Shown: in pieces, positions 12,049-23,954 of the stretch
Numbering within the stretch: position 1 is the first letter of the stretch
How the letters are laid out: every line of letters starts with the position of its first letter
NCBI GenBank assembly: GCA_023678885.1
Contig: CM043013.1
Location: 15,656,791-15,720,790, forward strand
DNA from: Pogostemon cablin
Taxonomy: Eukaryota; Streptophyta; Magnoliopsida; Lamiales; Lamiaceae
Reading direction: 5' to 3'
Length of the DNA stretch: 64,000 nt
The notes under the pieces: generated by a model
The model's database searches: none
Told to the model about the DNA's origin: nothing
What the model saw: the letters and a program-made list of their open reading frames with translations, nothing else
Position numbers and translations under genes: made by a program

Positions 12049-13038
12049 AGAACTTGATGAGTGTTTTCTCAACACACAAAATTAATCCCCAAGTGCAAGG
12101 ATATAAATTGTAGTTTCGATGGGTAACCAAGTGATTATCGAACCTAAAAGATGGATTATTATCAATTTGATTATTTTCTAGTTAACTAAGACTGTTGATA
12201 ATTCAGTTTGGAATTATTACGAAACTAAATAACATGTAATTTAAATAGCAAACTAAGTAAACAAACGATAGAGAAAATACGGTTGTGATCAAGTAAGAAA
12301 TTAGGTAGTTCTTTGGGCATCCAGTTTTACTTATTAATTTTCTTTCCATGTGTTATTGTCCGACTCTGCCTTGTGGTTTATGGACGCATCACTAAACCAT
12401 GCAAGTTCACCCTATAGACACAAGTAAACATGCTTATGACACATGTGAATATCCTCGGAGCAAGAGATATAATTCACACCCTTTCTAGGTACTATCAGTA
12501 TCAATTATTTCCCGTGCACTTAGTACTCTAACCTGATATGATCTTCCTTTATGGGTACTATGAAGTTATACTCTTTATCCTACTTATTAACCCGATAAGA
12601 TTCAATTAACAAGTATCTATATAAGATAGTTCTAATAAGACTTCGGAATCCCTTCACTTAGAATTATAACATGTAATCCTGCTCAGCAGTGAACGCACTC
12701 AATCAATAACTAAGATATGTATTCACACTCTACATAACAGTTAATGATGAACAAAATGATCGTGAGTATGAATTAAAAGGCACAATCCTATATAAAATAA
12801 ATCACAAGTAGTATTGTACGGAGTTTACATATGGAAATTCAATTAACTCATAAAACTTTCATAACCCTAGAACTACCGGAGCGGTTCTCGCCCATGATTG
12901 ATCTAGGAACAATCATGGCTAGTTGGTATGATCTTACTTCATTCGCTAGTCGAACCTCTCTTCACAACTCCTTCGGATGATGGTAGGGTTTTGGTGGTGG
13001 ATGAATAATGAATGATGTGTTTCTCCTGTGAAAGCTCT

Positions 13039-13050
13039 TCTTTTATACTT
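13039..13050 (-). promoter_or_regulatory. TATA box in the LTR of C
   Basis: On the minus strand the sequence reads AAGTATAAAAGAAG, immediately downstream of the motif island. H has the same arrangement (AAGTATAAAAGGAG at 63538-63551). This is the likely core promoter of the element. Confidence 0.7.
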
Positions 13051-13138
13051 GTAAACTATCCTTACGGGCCTTGGATGGGCTTCTTGAGCGAATACACACA
13101 TTAAAGGTGTAAAAATATGAATATGGTAAGTTTCCACA

Positions 13139-13400
13139 CGTCAGTTCGACCAATAGCACTGGTCGAATAGATTTTCTCTGGTCGAATCACAAACGTTCTG
13201 GTTGAATTGCAGGTACGTCTATTTAGGCTTCTGGTTCAACCACGGTTCGACCAACTGGCTTGATCGAATGACACGATCGTGGTCGAACGGCACTTTTGGC
13301 ATGTTTTCTCCACCAGTTTGACCAGAGATCCTGGTCGAACGACTTCCTTCTTGGTTGAATCCAGCTCCTGCTTCGTAAAATTGCACCCTGGAATCTCTTT
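13139..13400. repeat. GGTCGAAC island in the U3 of C
   Basis: Copies of GGTCGAAC/GTTCGACC and variants (GGTCGAAT, GGTTGAAT) in both orientations lie between the LTR start and the TATA box on the minus strand. The motif matches the island inside this element's gag linker and that of H. Confidence 0.8.
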
Positions 13401-13577
13401 TTTTAGGATCCGATCACTTCCAACTTGTTTTCTTTCGAAAATCAACTCAAATAACCTTGTAAACACCTGATTCGTGACTTTCCATCATGTATATTGATTC
13501 ACATCGAATTACAACCATCTAACACACCACAAGTACATGAATCCAGGCTCGAGACTAGTGAATTTACACACTCATCA

Positions 13578-13597
13578 CTCAACACTTCAGATCAACA
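13578..13597 (-). repeat. Terminal 20 bases of D's 3' LTR
   Basis: CTCAACACTTCAGATCAACA matches the end of the right-hand LTR at 22227-22246 with two differences. The rest of this LTR was displaced to the left by insertion of C and is not in the window. Confidence 0.85.
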
Positions 13598-13607
13598 ATC
13601 TCCCCCA
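13598..13607 (-). promoter_or_regulatory. Polypurine tract of D
   Basis: TGGGGGAGAT on the minus strand directly precedes the 3' LTR start TGTTGATCTGAAG, the usual plus-strand primer position. Confidence 0.85.
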
Positions 13608-13907
13608 ATCACGTCTATCTGCAACCACATAACCTGATGCAAGAAAACAATGCAGAGCAAGATATCCAAAGTAATACATCAGATGTTAGTTCGACAGTTG
13701 TGCAAAAATAACTAACCATTCTAAAGAAAATTACCAAAGTGATTAAAGATAACCACTTAAGTAACATATAAGTCCAAACACCATCAGAAAATAAATATCA
13801 GTTTAACATCCCATCATCAAATAGTTAGAAAAGTTAGTGAGGCAGCAGCAGCTTTCAGTCATCAGCAGCAACAAGCATGAACAATTTGATCTCTTTGCTG
13901 ATCTCCC

Positions 13908-16134
13908 TCTAAGTTGCTACATTACCAGTAAAATCACCAGCAACATCACCTGCATCAAGAATATTTCTAGCAATATTTTCTTCTTTCGGTTCATCAGTGA
14001 TGTCCTCAATAACAATTCCTCCAGAGCCAGAGCTTTCAACTGCAGTAGCAGCAGGTATATCTCCCTCTGTGGGTGTGGATAGCAGCTTACTCCAGAACTA
14101 AGCTCTTTGTTCTAAAATGTCTGCCTCTCTGTTCTTAGCATTGGCTTGGAGTCTGAGGTTCAAGACATGGCATGCCAGGGCAGCAGCTTGTTGCTCAATG
14201 TATTTGCAGTTCAGAGTAATGTAGATAACTTCTCCAGCTTGTGCAGAAGTGTCAGTGCGAACCGAAGTGTTGGCAGTATCAGGAGCAACATTCTAAGTAT
14301 CAGCAATAGCAGGGGCAGGAGCAGGGGTCACATAGGATAGATCGACTACACGGTTACCTTCAAGCAGTGGTTTAGCAATACCAAGAACTAGAGCACTTGA
14401 AGAAAGAAAATCACCTTTACCTTTCCTAGCACCTTGACCAGTTAACAGATAGTGAATCAAAGCAGGATAAGGTAACTTACCAACCTTGGAGATATTTCTA
14501 CCTTAACTGATCAGATTCTTGTAAATCACTCTACCAAGGTTAAAAGGTAGATTATTTCCTATCTTATAGATCAACACAGCATGCTCAGTGGTAACTCCAG
14601 TGGTATTGGAGGAAGGCAGCCAATTGTAAACACATAGCTTGTGCAAGATTGCATGTAAACTAGTCAGACTTGGACTGAACAACTTCTTAGGCCAACTAAT
14701 AATTAAACCTCTAGTTATCACAGACACAATCTCATCCATATCATCAATTTCATCATCACTCTCAGCATTCACAGTCCTTAAATACTCATTAATCTTTGTA
14801 GGAGAAAAATCATAAATCTCACCCCAAAAGAAAATTCTTCCAAATTTGGGACTTGTACTATTAATCATACTGGCACAGATGTGTGCATAAAACTCACATA
14901 CCCAATTGGTGTAGAATGAGGTAGAGTACCTGAGTGATTTCAACAAGCTTCTCTCTCTGAAGAAGTTGATGAGGTTGTGTGGAGTGAGGTCAACCTCCTT
15001 CATCTTTCTTTCATGAATTATGTCCTTCTTGGTAAACTTTTTGTATCTGACTTTGCCATCAGTGAAGTAGAAGTTCCTAACTCCAAAGTTTTCAACATCA
15101 TAGTCAGAGTCATCAGATATATCACCAGCATCATCAGGGGACTCATCATCAGCATCATCAGGGGACTCATCACCATCATCATCTTTGGCTTCATCTTCAC
15201 CATCAGAACTCTCAATATTTTGAACATCAGCATCCTTATCAGATTCATCAGATTCTGCACCTTCGTCAGTATCCTCAGGTGCATCCTCTTTATCATCCAA
15301 AGATGAAGATGAATTATGGTCAGGATCTGAGGGTTCTACATCTGCAACAGTAGGTGTTGACACTGAGGCAGCAACATCTGTGGCAACATCATCAATCAGC
15401 TGGTTTAGGTCAGCATTTTCCTCATCAGATTCATCTGGTGTTGCCTCAGGAGCGGTAACATCAGACACAACTTTCTTTCCTCTCCGTCTCTTTTTCAAAG
15501 CTTTGCAAAGATCAGCTATAGTAGGATTCTCACCTGTAGCATCTACATCCATAGGAGTAGCTTCATCAGAATCAGAGATAGAGATAGGGGACTTCCCTTT
15601 TTTAGAGGTGGTTGCATCTTGTGTAGTGTCTTTCTTGCGGAGTCTGACCGACCAATGCTATGGAGGCACTTTATGCTTCGGAGTAGATAGTTTAGCAACC
15701 TTTGATCTGATCAAAATCGATAGTGATGACGAGGGAGAAGACACTTGTGGATTCTGTTTAGCACGAGTAGGTGATGTATTTGGAGATGTAGAGATAGGGA
15801 TTTGATTAGGATTCTGAGTCTCAACATTCTCTGAGGGTAGGCTTTCTACTGGAGTCAGAAAAGGGACAATGGTGGATTGGTTAGGAGTATCGGTGGGAAT
15901 TTTAGAGTGAGCTTCAGTGGGAATGGATGGTTCAAGGATGTGATTTTCAATTCTTGAAACATGAATGTTTGACCCAGTGAACTGAGTTTGAAGATATTCA
16001 AGAACTGAATCAGGCGTACTAGCTAGAAGCACAATACTCTGAGGAAGAGGGGTTCCAAAAATAGGAGCATTCGGTTGTGTAGCAGCATTCAGATTGACAT
16101 CTGGTGCAGTATTCATCGCGACATTATCGACCAT
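13908..16134 (-). pseudogene. Extra ORF downstream of pol in D (plant transposon protein domain type)
   Basis: A single reading frame runs from ATG 16134 to about 13908, over 700 codons, interrupted only by isolated stops near 15656, 14504, 14297 and 14097. I see no frameshift. In order: a Pro/Ser/Thr-rich N-terminal part (about 160 residues), a basic patch KALKKRRRGKK resembling a nuclear localisation signal, a strongly acidic segment with repeated SPDDADDE units (15100-15340), then a folded-looking domain (RNFYFTDGKVRYKKFTKKD, FYTNWVCEFYAHI, RIFFWGEIYDFSPTKINEYL, KLCVYNWLPSS) and a helical C-terminal part. The folded part resembles what is called the putative plant transposon protein domain. 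Position matches the env-like ORF of Sireviruses, but I see no signal peptide or membrane segment, and the basic patch argues for a nuclear protein. Function unknown. Confidence 0.75.
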
Positions 16135-17050
16135 ATCAGCTAGGGTTTGGAGTGGATTTTGTGAGGAAGAAGGTTTGAATTTGAAAGTATACGGGTTGAT
16201 TTTGGAGGTGCCATTTGAAATGTGAGAGAGACAGGCTTTTATCGATAACAGTGAGTGAGAAGATAAAACAGGGGATCACACTCAAGCATACAAACATGTC
16301 ACATCAAACATTATAAACCAAGTTATATAGAGAGAATGAACAGTAGTGGGATGGAGGTTATTTCTACTAATTAAAAACTGCAAACAAAGTGTGAAAGAAT
16401 ATGCAGTGTAGGAGATTATGAGAACTCATGGCCACTAACATATTTTTCCTTAAAAATCGACCATGATCAAAATTTTGGAGAAATAATTATGAACGGAAAT
16501 TAAAAATGCAGAAAAATAAATAAATACTATAAGTTCTATCACTTAATGTATTGAAAACAAATTATTTCATAACAATTTCGTTAAGGCTAAAGACATTCTG
16601 GAAAACTCAATCAAGGATGAATAATTTAGGCACACATACACTTTTATCCTTTTGTAGATTTTTTGATGCATTTAATCTCAAGAATTCATACTACCTTTTG
16701 AAAAGATCACATCATAGCTGTCAGCCCCGTGTGTTAGGATACTCAGTAGTAGTTCAAGAGTATTCTTTATTCCTTTTTGAAACCATAACAATCTTTTGAA
16801 AAGAACACATCGTGGTTGTCAGCCCTATGTGTCTAGTTACTCAGCATGTTTGGACCTTTGATTTTTTAAGAACTGTGCTTTTAGAGTATATCCAGTAATA
16901 CCTCAAGATTCAACCAGAATATAGTTAGCAGCAACAAAATAGGTCACCAAATCACTTAATTTCGACATAAGATGACAAAAATTACAGTAGTGTTACCTCG
17001 AGTGTCGAAATACTTTAAGCAACATCATGCATGACTTTATGAAATACAGA
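16135..17050 (-). other. Spacer between pol and the extra ORF of D
   Basis: About 900 bases without coding appearance. It contains an imperfect direct repeat about 98 bases apart: CTTTTGAAAAGATCACATC at 16695 and CTTTTGAAAAGAACACATC at 16793, each followed by a related TGTCAGCCC...GTGT block. It may hold the splice or promoter signals for the extra ORF, but I cannot identify them. Confidence 0.55.
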
Positions 17051-18419
17051 GTCCAAGAGATTTTCTGAGTGAAGAAAACCTCTCGAAATCAAGTGCTTTT
17101 GTGAATATGTCAGCAAGTTTTCTCAGTGGAAATATACTCCAATTTGACTACTCCCTTCTCAACTAAATCTCTTAGAAAATGATGTCTAATGCTAATGTGT
17201 TTAGTGAGTGAGTGTTGAACTGGATTTTTTGAAATGTTTATAGCACTCGTATTATCACAGTAAATCATTAAATTATCAGTCTCAAGCACATAATCATCTA
17301 GCATCTTTTTTAACCAAAGCAACTGTATGCAACAACTTCTAACAGCAATATACTCAGATTCAGCAGTGGATTGGGATATGCAATTTTGTTTTTTAGAATG
17401 TCAAGAAACAAGATTGTTACCCATGTAAAAACATCCACCACTTGTGCTCTTCCTGTCATCACAATCACCAGCCCAATCAGCATCACTGTATCCAACCAGA
17501 GAGCTGTTAGTGTCATTGGAAAACCATAACCCCATGTTAGCAGTCCCAGCCACATATCTGATAATCCTCTTCACAGCTTTCATATGAGATTCCTTAGGAT
17601 TTGCTTGGTACCTAGCACAAACACATATATTATACATAATGTCAGGTCTACTAGCAGTTAAGTACAGAAGGCTACCAATCATAGATCTATACAGAGTGTG
17701 GTCAACATCAGGGCCAACATCATCTCTGCACAGATTCTGTGATGTTCCCATAGGTGTTTTCATAGGCTTAGCATTTTCAAGATCAAATCTTTTCACCAAG
17801 TTTTTAGCATACTTTCTCTGCAAGATGAAAATACCACAATCACTTTGCTTAATTTGGAGCCCTAAAAAGTAATTTAGGTCACCAACAAGACTTATTTCAA
17901 AATTTGTAGTCAAGGCTTTCACAAAGCTGTCCATCATGACTTGAGATGTTGCTTCAAATACAATGTCATCAACATAAATTTGAGCAATCAAGAAACCATT
18001 TGATTCATGCTTAATGAAAAGAGTTCTATCAGGCTCACCTCTAATGAATTCAAATTAAAGTAAGAAGTCAGTTAGTCCACCATACCATGCTCTAGGAGCT
18101 TGTTTAAGACTATACAAAGCTTTTTTCAATTTATACACATGATCAGGATAGAGAGAATGAACAAAACCTTTTGGTTGTTCAACAAAGCTTCTTCATTTAA
18201 AATTTCATTTAAAAAAGCAGCTTTAACATCCATTTGAAATAGTTTGATGCCAACAAAGCATACAATAGCCAAAAGAAGCCTAATAGACTCTATTCTAGCT
18301 ACAGGTGCAAATGTTTCATCAAAATCTATCCCTTCAACCTGTGTGTATCCTTGTGCAACAAGTCTAGCTTTGTTCCTTAATACATTACCAGATTCATCAG
18401 TTTTTTCTTGAAAATCCAC
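17050..18419 (-). pseudogene. Copia reverse transcriptase and RNase H of D
   Basis: RT motifs: NKARLVAQGYTQVEGIDFDE, FAPVARIESIRLLLAI and MDVKAAFLNE at 18419-18220; the YVDD box in IAQIYVDDIVFEAT near 17985; LVGDLNYFLGLQI; YRSMIGSLLYLTASRPDI. RNase H motifs: GYSDADWAGDCDDRKSTSGG near 17480, STAESEYIAV, YCDNTSAINISKNPVQHS and TKHISIRHHFLRDLVEKG at 17110-17260. Together these fit the SIRE group. The frame is broken between 18126 and 17991 and at 17400, and the region after RNase H drifts into stops. Confidence 0.9.
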
Positions 18420-18568
18420 TTAGTTCCAATGACATTAGTGTTTGTAGTCCTATGGACTAGACTCCAAACATCATTCCTAGTGAATTGTTCAAGTTCTTCA
18501 TGTATAGCTTGAATCTAACATTCATCTTTTAAAGCTTCAAAAATATTTTTGGGTTCTACAGAAGAAAA

Positions 18569-20199
18569 TTAACATTCAGCACATACCTGATTGCATATAT
18601 TGGACATGCAAACTGATCTTACCATATCTCTGAATTTACCTTTCCTTCTGGTTTGAACACCAACTGAGGATTCTCCTATGATCTGTGAAGAAGGGTGATC
18701 CTTCTTATATCTGTAGTTAAGAGAATTCCTGGGAGTTCTGTGGATCTGATTCTCATCATTTTCTGACTCATTCTCAGATGTTGTAGGTGATGTGTTCACA
18801 TTTGGCTCAACATTGTTAAATGGTTATGCAATTTCAATCAAATCAGAGATGTCATCTTCCATCTTTTTACCTGCAATATTAGATGTATCATCAAACACCA
18901 CATTTACATATTCTTGAACAGTTCTGGTTCTAAGATTAAAGACTCTGTATGCTTTGCTATTCTTAGAATAACCTAAGAAAAGACCTTTATCACTCTTAGA
19001 ATCAAACTTTGAAAGATACTCTCTATTATTCAAATATAGCACATGCAACCAAACACATGTAAGTATTTCAGGTTGGGTTTTCTCCTATACAACAACTCAT
19101 AAGATGTAATAGAACAACCTGGTCTAAACAAGATTCTATTAGACACATGACATGCAGTGTTCAATGCCTCAGCCCAAAATCTTTTAGACACATTCATTGA
19201 AGTAAGCATGACTCTTGCAATTTCTTGCAGAGTTCTATTTTTTTCTTTCAGCTATACCATTTTCTATTTTTTTCTTTCAGCTATACCATTTTGCTGTGGG
19301 GTTTTACGATATGAAAACTCTTGCACTATACCTTTCTTTTCACAGAATTCAGAAAACATGTTATTTTCAAATTCTCTACCATGACCAGTCCTAATCCTAT
19401 AAATCTTAAGATTGAAAGCATTTATGAACCTTTTGTAAAGAACTTTAAACACTTTAAATACATCTGATTTTTCTCTAATGAATTCAACCCATGAAAACCT
19501 AGAAAAATCATCTACCACAACCAAAGAATACTTCTTATCACCCAGACTTTCAGTCTCCATAAGACCCATAAGATCCATGTAAAGCAATTCAAAACATCTT
19601 GAAGATGTGCACATAGTGGTGATTTTGTGTGAAGACCTTATCTGCTTACCTTTTTGGTATGAACCACATATGGGAGGGTCTTTGAAACTGAGCTTAGGTA
19701 ATCCTTTAACAGCTTCCAACTTAACCAATTTTTATAAATTTATGTAATTTACATGGCCAAGTTTTTGATGCCAAAGTACACTTTCATCATGTTGTGAGAT
19801 GTTGCAGTAAGTGTTGTTACCAATCAGATAACAATTATCAACAGATCGATTACCAACCATCACATGCTCATCAGTTTCATTCAATACTAAACATGAATTT
19901 TTGCCAAATTTCACATGCAGATTATCATCACATAATTGACTTATGCTTATCAAATTATCATGCAAATCTTCACCATACAGCACATTCTTTAAATTTGGGA
20001 AATCTTTAACATTTAAAGTTCTTTTACCAACAATGTTACCCTTAGAGCCACCATCATAAGTAACCTTAGCACCATCAAAAGCTTCATAATCTTTCAAATA
20101 TTCAACATTTCCAGTCATATATCTAGAACAACCACTATCAAAATACCATAAACCAGGTACGCATGCTTGTAAAGAAGTACAAGCCACATTAGATATCAC
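18569..20199 (-). pseudogene. Copia protease and integrase of D
   Basis: Protease active site WYFDSGCSRYMTGN lies near 20140. Then come the gag-pre-integrase part (LISISQL, LWHQKLGHVNY, near 19740), the integrase core with LLYMDLMGLMETESLG (first Asp) and a catalytic region KIYRIRTGHGREFENN, in which the second Asp appears as Gly-His (normally SDHG), and TPQQNGIAERK with the Glu near 19290. The C-terminal part (KGLFLGYSKNSKAYRVFN) is at 18824-19048, followed by a variable linker to RT. A 29-base tandem duplication just after the catalytic Glu shifts the frame. The integrase is therefore inactive. Confidence 0.88.
19233..19290 (-). repeat. 29-bp tandem duplication in the integrase of D
   Basis: A unit starting TTCTATTTTTTTCTTTCAGC occurs twice with period 29. 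It duplicates the codons around the integrase Glu block (AERK) and shifts the frame by two. It looks like a replication-slippage event. Confidence 0.9.
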
Positions 20200-20293
20200 T
20201 TTTGGTTTTCTGACCCAAGCAGTTTTTGGTGTGTGTGTGAATACTTGTGTGGCAACATTTCAGGCAACACTTTTCCAAAGAACAAGTCATCTT

Positions 20294-21844
20294 TCAGTTT
20301 AAAACAAAATGGAAAATGTGATCAGGAACTGAACAGTAATGACGAATAAAAGTTCTCTTGCCTCTCTGTTTTGGAAACTTTTTAGAAAAACTTTTTGATC
20401 GAGGTTTCACAAAATTTACAAGTTTTTCAAAACTAAAAGGGTTAGAATTTTCAGAAAATCCAAGACCATTCATATCAGATTTACCAACACATAAAGCTTT
20501 ATTCATGACAGATGTACTCTTAGAGTATTTTTTGAAACTTAGTGTTGAAGCAGTCAATTGTTCTTGGAGTTTTGAAATTTCAGCATCCTTTCTAGTAAGA
20601 TTTACCTCAAGTCTTGTGATAGTTTCAATCAAACCATCATTCTCTTGGTTAAACTTTTGAAGTTCTTTCAAAAGTTAAGCAATTTTGCTTTCCAATTGCT
20701 CTTCAGATGTACCTGCTCTAGTGTAAAACGCATTAGTACATATCACATCAGAAACAGGAATGCTAGCTCTTCATCCTTTGTCTCTTGATCACCTTCAGAT
20801 TCATCATCACTCAAGAAAACATTTAAGTTCATCCTTTTCTTCAAAAGAGTGTTAGGACATTCATTTGCATAATGACTAAAACCAATACATTCACTACAAA
20901 TGAGGGTCTTCCTAAATTCAGGATCATACTTAAGTTTTCTTTTGAGTGGGTCTACGAGTATGAATTTGAGGAGTATGAGGAGAATGTTCTATCCTAGGCT
21001 GAGTATTTGCTTTAGAATTGTTTTTTCTGATTTCTCAAATAAGCTTCAAATTTCTTAGCAAGTAAAGCAATATTATCAGTGTCATCTGAAATGTCATCAA
21101 CATTTTCATCAACTTGTGAAATTTCAGTAATGGTTGATGTCCTTCCAGAACATGAAGGATCCTCACTTTTAAAAACAAAAACACCTTTTCTATCATATGT
21201 AGAATCTTGTTGAGACATATCCATTTCATAAGTTTTCAAAATGCTCATAAGCTCATTATGACTCATAGTATTAGTATTCCTAGCTTCTTCTATAGCACAA
21301 ACTTTACTATTAAATCTTCTAGAAAGTGTACAAAGTGTTTTGTTTACTAACTTGGAATTGAAAATTGGGTCACCAAGTGATTGCAGCTCTTTCACGAATG
21401 CATACGGCCTTTCATTGTAAGAGCTGATGGTCTCATCTTCTCTCATCCTCAAGCTTTCAAACTTCATGCTCAGCAGCCTTGCCTTTGCTCTTTTGACACT
21501 ACTAGAACCTTACAGTGTTCTTGTAGTCTTTCCCATGCATCTTTAGCAGATATGCAATTTTGAATCAAGTTGAATATCACTGAATCAACTGAAGAGCTGA
21601 TTGCGTTGAGGGCTTTGCAGTTGTGTGTAGATAGATTACTCTCCTCGGTAGTCCATTTGAGTTCATTTTTGAGAATCTGATCTCCATCTCTGTCTTCTTC
21701 AGTGGGAGGCGTCCATCCAGGTAGAATGATCTTCCTATCATTATCATCACATGCTTTGATGTATGACCTCATCCGGCTTTTCCACAAGGCATAATTTGTT
21801 CCATCAAAAATGGGAGGATGGGTGATAGATGCAGAGTAATCCAT
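20294..21844 (-). pseudogene. Gag of D
   Basis: Gag starts at ATG 21844 with PPIFDGTNYALWKSRMRSYI, typical of Sirevirus-type gag. It continues with LKWTTEESNLSTHNCKALNA, KDAWERLQEHC, then FESLRMREDETISSYNERPY, a helical capsid part at 21012-21467, a CCHC zinc knuckle CSECIGFSHYANEC at about 20856-20897 that is intact, an acidic stretch, and a coiled coil (LEVNLTRKDAEISKLQEQL) at 20294-20671. Frameshifts near 21468 and between 21012 and 20671 break it. Confidence 0.88.
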
Positions 21845-21894
21845 AACAACTTAACAATTAACACCAGAAATCAACACTTAGTATTGTCAAGTGT

Positions 21895-21910
21895 TGGCTC
21901 TGATGCCACT
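21895..21910 (-). promoter_or_regulatory. Primer binding site of D
   Basis: AGTGGCATCAGAGCCA on the minus strand directly follows the LTR end and resembles the initiator-tRNA-Met complement (TGGTATCAGAGC) with a C for T. Confidence 0.8.
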
Positions 21911-22246
21911 TGTCGGGTGCTCAATGGTGCAAAGTATGTTTTTGGTACGATGTTTTCCTAAGTGTGATGACACTTTGAACAACAATGTATGTATCAGAAT
22001 GTAACTTGACTAAGTGTAGAACAAGTTGTAAACCAGCAGAAGACTTAACACACAGATTACTCAAATCTTTCCACAAACTTTTGCATCCAACACGTTCAGC
22101 ACTTCAACCGCAACAACCCTGAAAGCAACATTAAGCATAACACCAGTTAAAAAAATAAAACAACATTAGTGATTAATAACACAACTAGTGGAGGACATGT
22201 GTGATTTCAAATTTGTTGACACTGGTCTCAACACTTCACGTCAACA
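21911..22246 (-). repeat. 5' LTR of D
   Basis: 336 bp, with plus-strand ends TGTCGGGTGCTC and CACGTCAACA, adjacent to the primer site. Short for a Sirevirus LTR, but the terminal 20 bases recur at 13578-13597 next to a polypurine tract, which fixes the boundary. Confidence 0.85.
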
Positions 22247-22323
22247 ATATGATTCTCATTTTCAAATAAATTTTTAAAACATTGTTCATATGAAAAGCTA
22301 GACTTATAGTATACAATCCAACA
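22247..22323 (-). repeat. Remnant of E's 3' LTR
   Basis: 77 bases matching the end of E's own LTR at about 29514-29590, from ATATGATTCTCATTTTC to GTATACAATCCAACA. The remainder lies on the other side of D, outside the window. Confidence 0.85.
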
Positions 22324-23861
22324 ATCTCTCACTTATACTAAAAGGCTATGCTGTCATGTTAACTGCCATACATCTGATTCCCACTCCCACTACACGACCA
22401 TCAAAAGCTCTCGCCTTAAGGTCCTTGTAAAAGGATTCACTAGGTTATCATTCGATGTAATCTTGATGACAATAACCTTTCCCTCGTCATACGATTTCTC
22501 GTAACAGGTGGTACTCGCGCTCCATGTGTTTAATTGCTTATGGGCTCATGATTCCTTCAAGTTTGCAACTGCACCATTATTATCACAATAAATTGTGATA
22601 CCCTTGGGCAAACTTAGAAACCACATCCAAGACCATCACGAAGTTTCAAGAGTCATACAGATACTTTGGTTGCCTCAGAGGCTCCAATTTATCATCTTTC
22701 CATGGTGGAGTCCGAAATATATTTCTATATGACACTCCTCCATTTTATGATTCTACTTCCTAAAATTAAACACATAACCTTTGAGATGGATTTACTGCCA
22801 TCCTACTTGACTTGAAAAATCCGAATCTACGTAATCCACAAGAAGCAGTTAATCTGTCTTGCAAGCCTACATATAATTTTCAGTCCTTCTCAGACACTTC
22901 AAATATGTCTTACCACGTTCATCATTCTTGTTCCGGATTATGTTGATACTCACTGAACATGTGTTTAGCAAAACAGATATCCAATCTCGTGCATAGCATT
23001 CCTTAGACTAAGCTTTCTTATTCGCCGAAGCATAAAGAATCGCCTTCACCACCTTTATCTTCTTTTTTGTCATAAGACACATTTCCTTAGATAAAGTCAC
23101 ATGCTAAAATGAGTAAGGATTGTATCATTTCATGAAGCTTGAGATGAGCACAATATCCTTTCTTGTGATCTGTATTACCATGATCAAAAGAATATGTTTT
23201 GCTTCTTCTTAAGTCCTTCATTTCATACTGCTTTATGAACTATACCCATATACCCGACAATACTCTTTCATTATCTCCAATGAGCAAGAAACTATCTACG
23301 TACAATACAAGAAATACCACCACATTTTCGTCACTCTTTTCCAATACACAAGACACATCCGTGCATTGAATAAATTCATATCACTGGATTACCTCATCAA
23401 AATAGATGTACTTTGAGTTCAAAGCTTGCTTTGGTCTATGAATGGACACTTTTAAGCTTACACTCAAAATGCTCTTCGCACTTTTCAATGAACCACTCTG
23501 GTTGCTTCACATAGATATTTTCCTCAAGACTTCATGTAGGCACCTGAATTTTATTGCCTATTAAATAAAATATGTGGCAAATTAAGGCAATAATTATCAA
23601 TTAATTATTTATTTATTAAGGAATTTAAATAAATTAATTCCTAAAATAAATGAGTAAATAATTGATAATTAAGCCTTATCCAGTCCAGCAGGCTTAATTA
23701 AAGGAAAAAAGCCCAACATATCTTTTAAAGGAGAAAATATCTCTCAAGTGGCTATTTTCTCTACATATAAATAAGGGCCTTCAGTCCTCATTCCAAACAC
23801 ACCAAAAACATCTGAAGACGCGCTTCTGAAGAGATCAAGAATACGAGCAGTGCTCCCTTGA

Positions 23862-23954
23862 GATCTTCAAGCATCTTCAAGTCAAGACTTAAGATCTTCA
23901 AGCATCTTCAAGTCAAGACTTAAGATCTTCAAGCATCTTCAAGTCAAGAATGGC
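23862..23954 (+). repeat. 31-bp tandem repeat in solo LTR L
   Basis: Three near-identical copies of a 31-base unit starting AGATCTTCAAGCATCTTCAA, about 90 bases downstream of the TATA box and so probably in the transcribed part of the LTR. Confidence 0.9.

Larger units (their letters stand above)
7753..13577 (-). mobile_element. Element C: Athila-type Ty3/gypsy, 5' LTR to RNase H
   Basis: Minus-strand gypsy element, in transcription order: 5' LTR (13577 to 12055), tRNA-Asp-type primer site, gag, protease, RT and the start of RNase H, where copia B interrupts it at 7753. The remainder would lie left of the window. The LTR end at 13577 abuts the last 20 bases of D's 3' LTR, so C is inserted in D; predicted target site CTCAA (13578-13582), partner not visible. 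Confidence 0.85.
12055..13577 (-). repeat. 5' LTR of C
   Basis: Plus-strand ends are TGATGAGTGT and ACTCATCA, so the LTR carries TG..CA termini with a short inverted repeat (TGATGAGTGT / ACACTCATCA). Length 1523 bp. It is related to the LTRs of F and H (for example the segment near the Tyr-box equivalents CACAAGTAGTATTGTACGGA at 12803-12822, seen in H near 63923-63945). The internal order on the minus strand is U3 with motif island, TATA, then a long R/U5. Confidence 0.88.
13578..22246 (-). mobile_element. Element D: Sirevirus-like Ty1/copia with an extra 3' ORF
   Basis: Minus-strand copia element, in order: 5' LTR (22246-21911), primer site, gag with zinc knuckle, protease, integrase, RT, RNase H, a spacer, a large extra ORF, polypurine tract and the first 20 bases of the 3' LTR, where C is inserted. 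Gag and pol motifs fit the SIRE/Maximus (Sirevirus) group, whose members often carry an extra ORF after pol. The right LTR end interrupts E's 3' LTR at 22246/22247; predicted target site ATATG (22247-22251), partner outside the window. Confidence 0.87.

Noticed and set aside
14977..15306. Plus-strand and second minus-strand ORFs over the acidic repeat of D
   Set aside because: Shadows of the SPDDADDE coding repeat; sequence is only Ile/Met/Phe runs.
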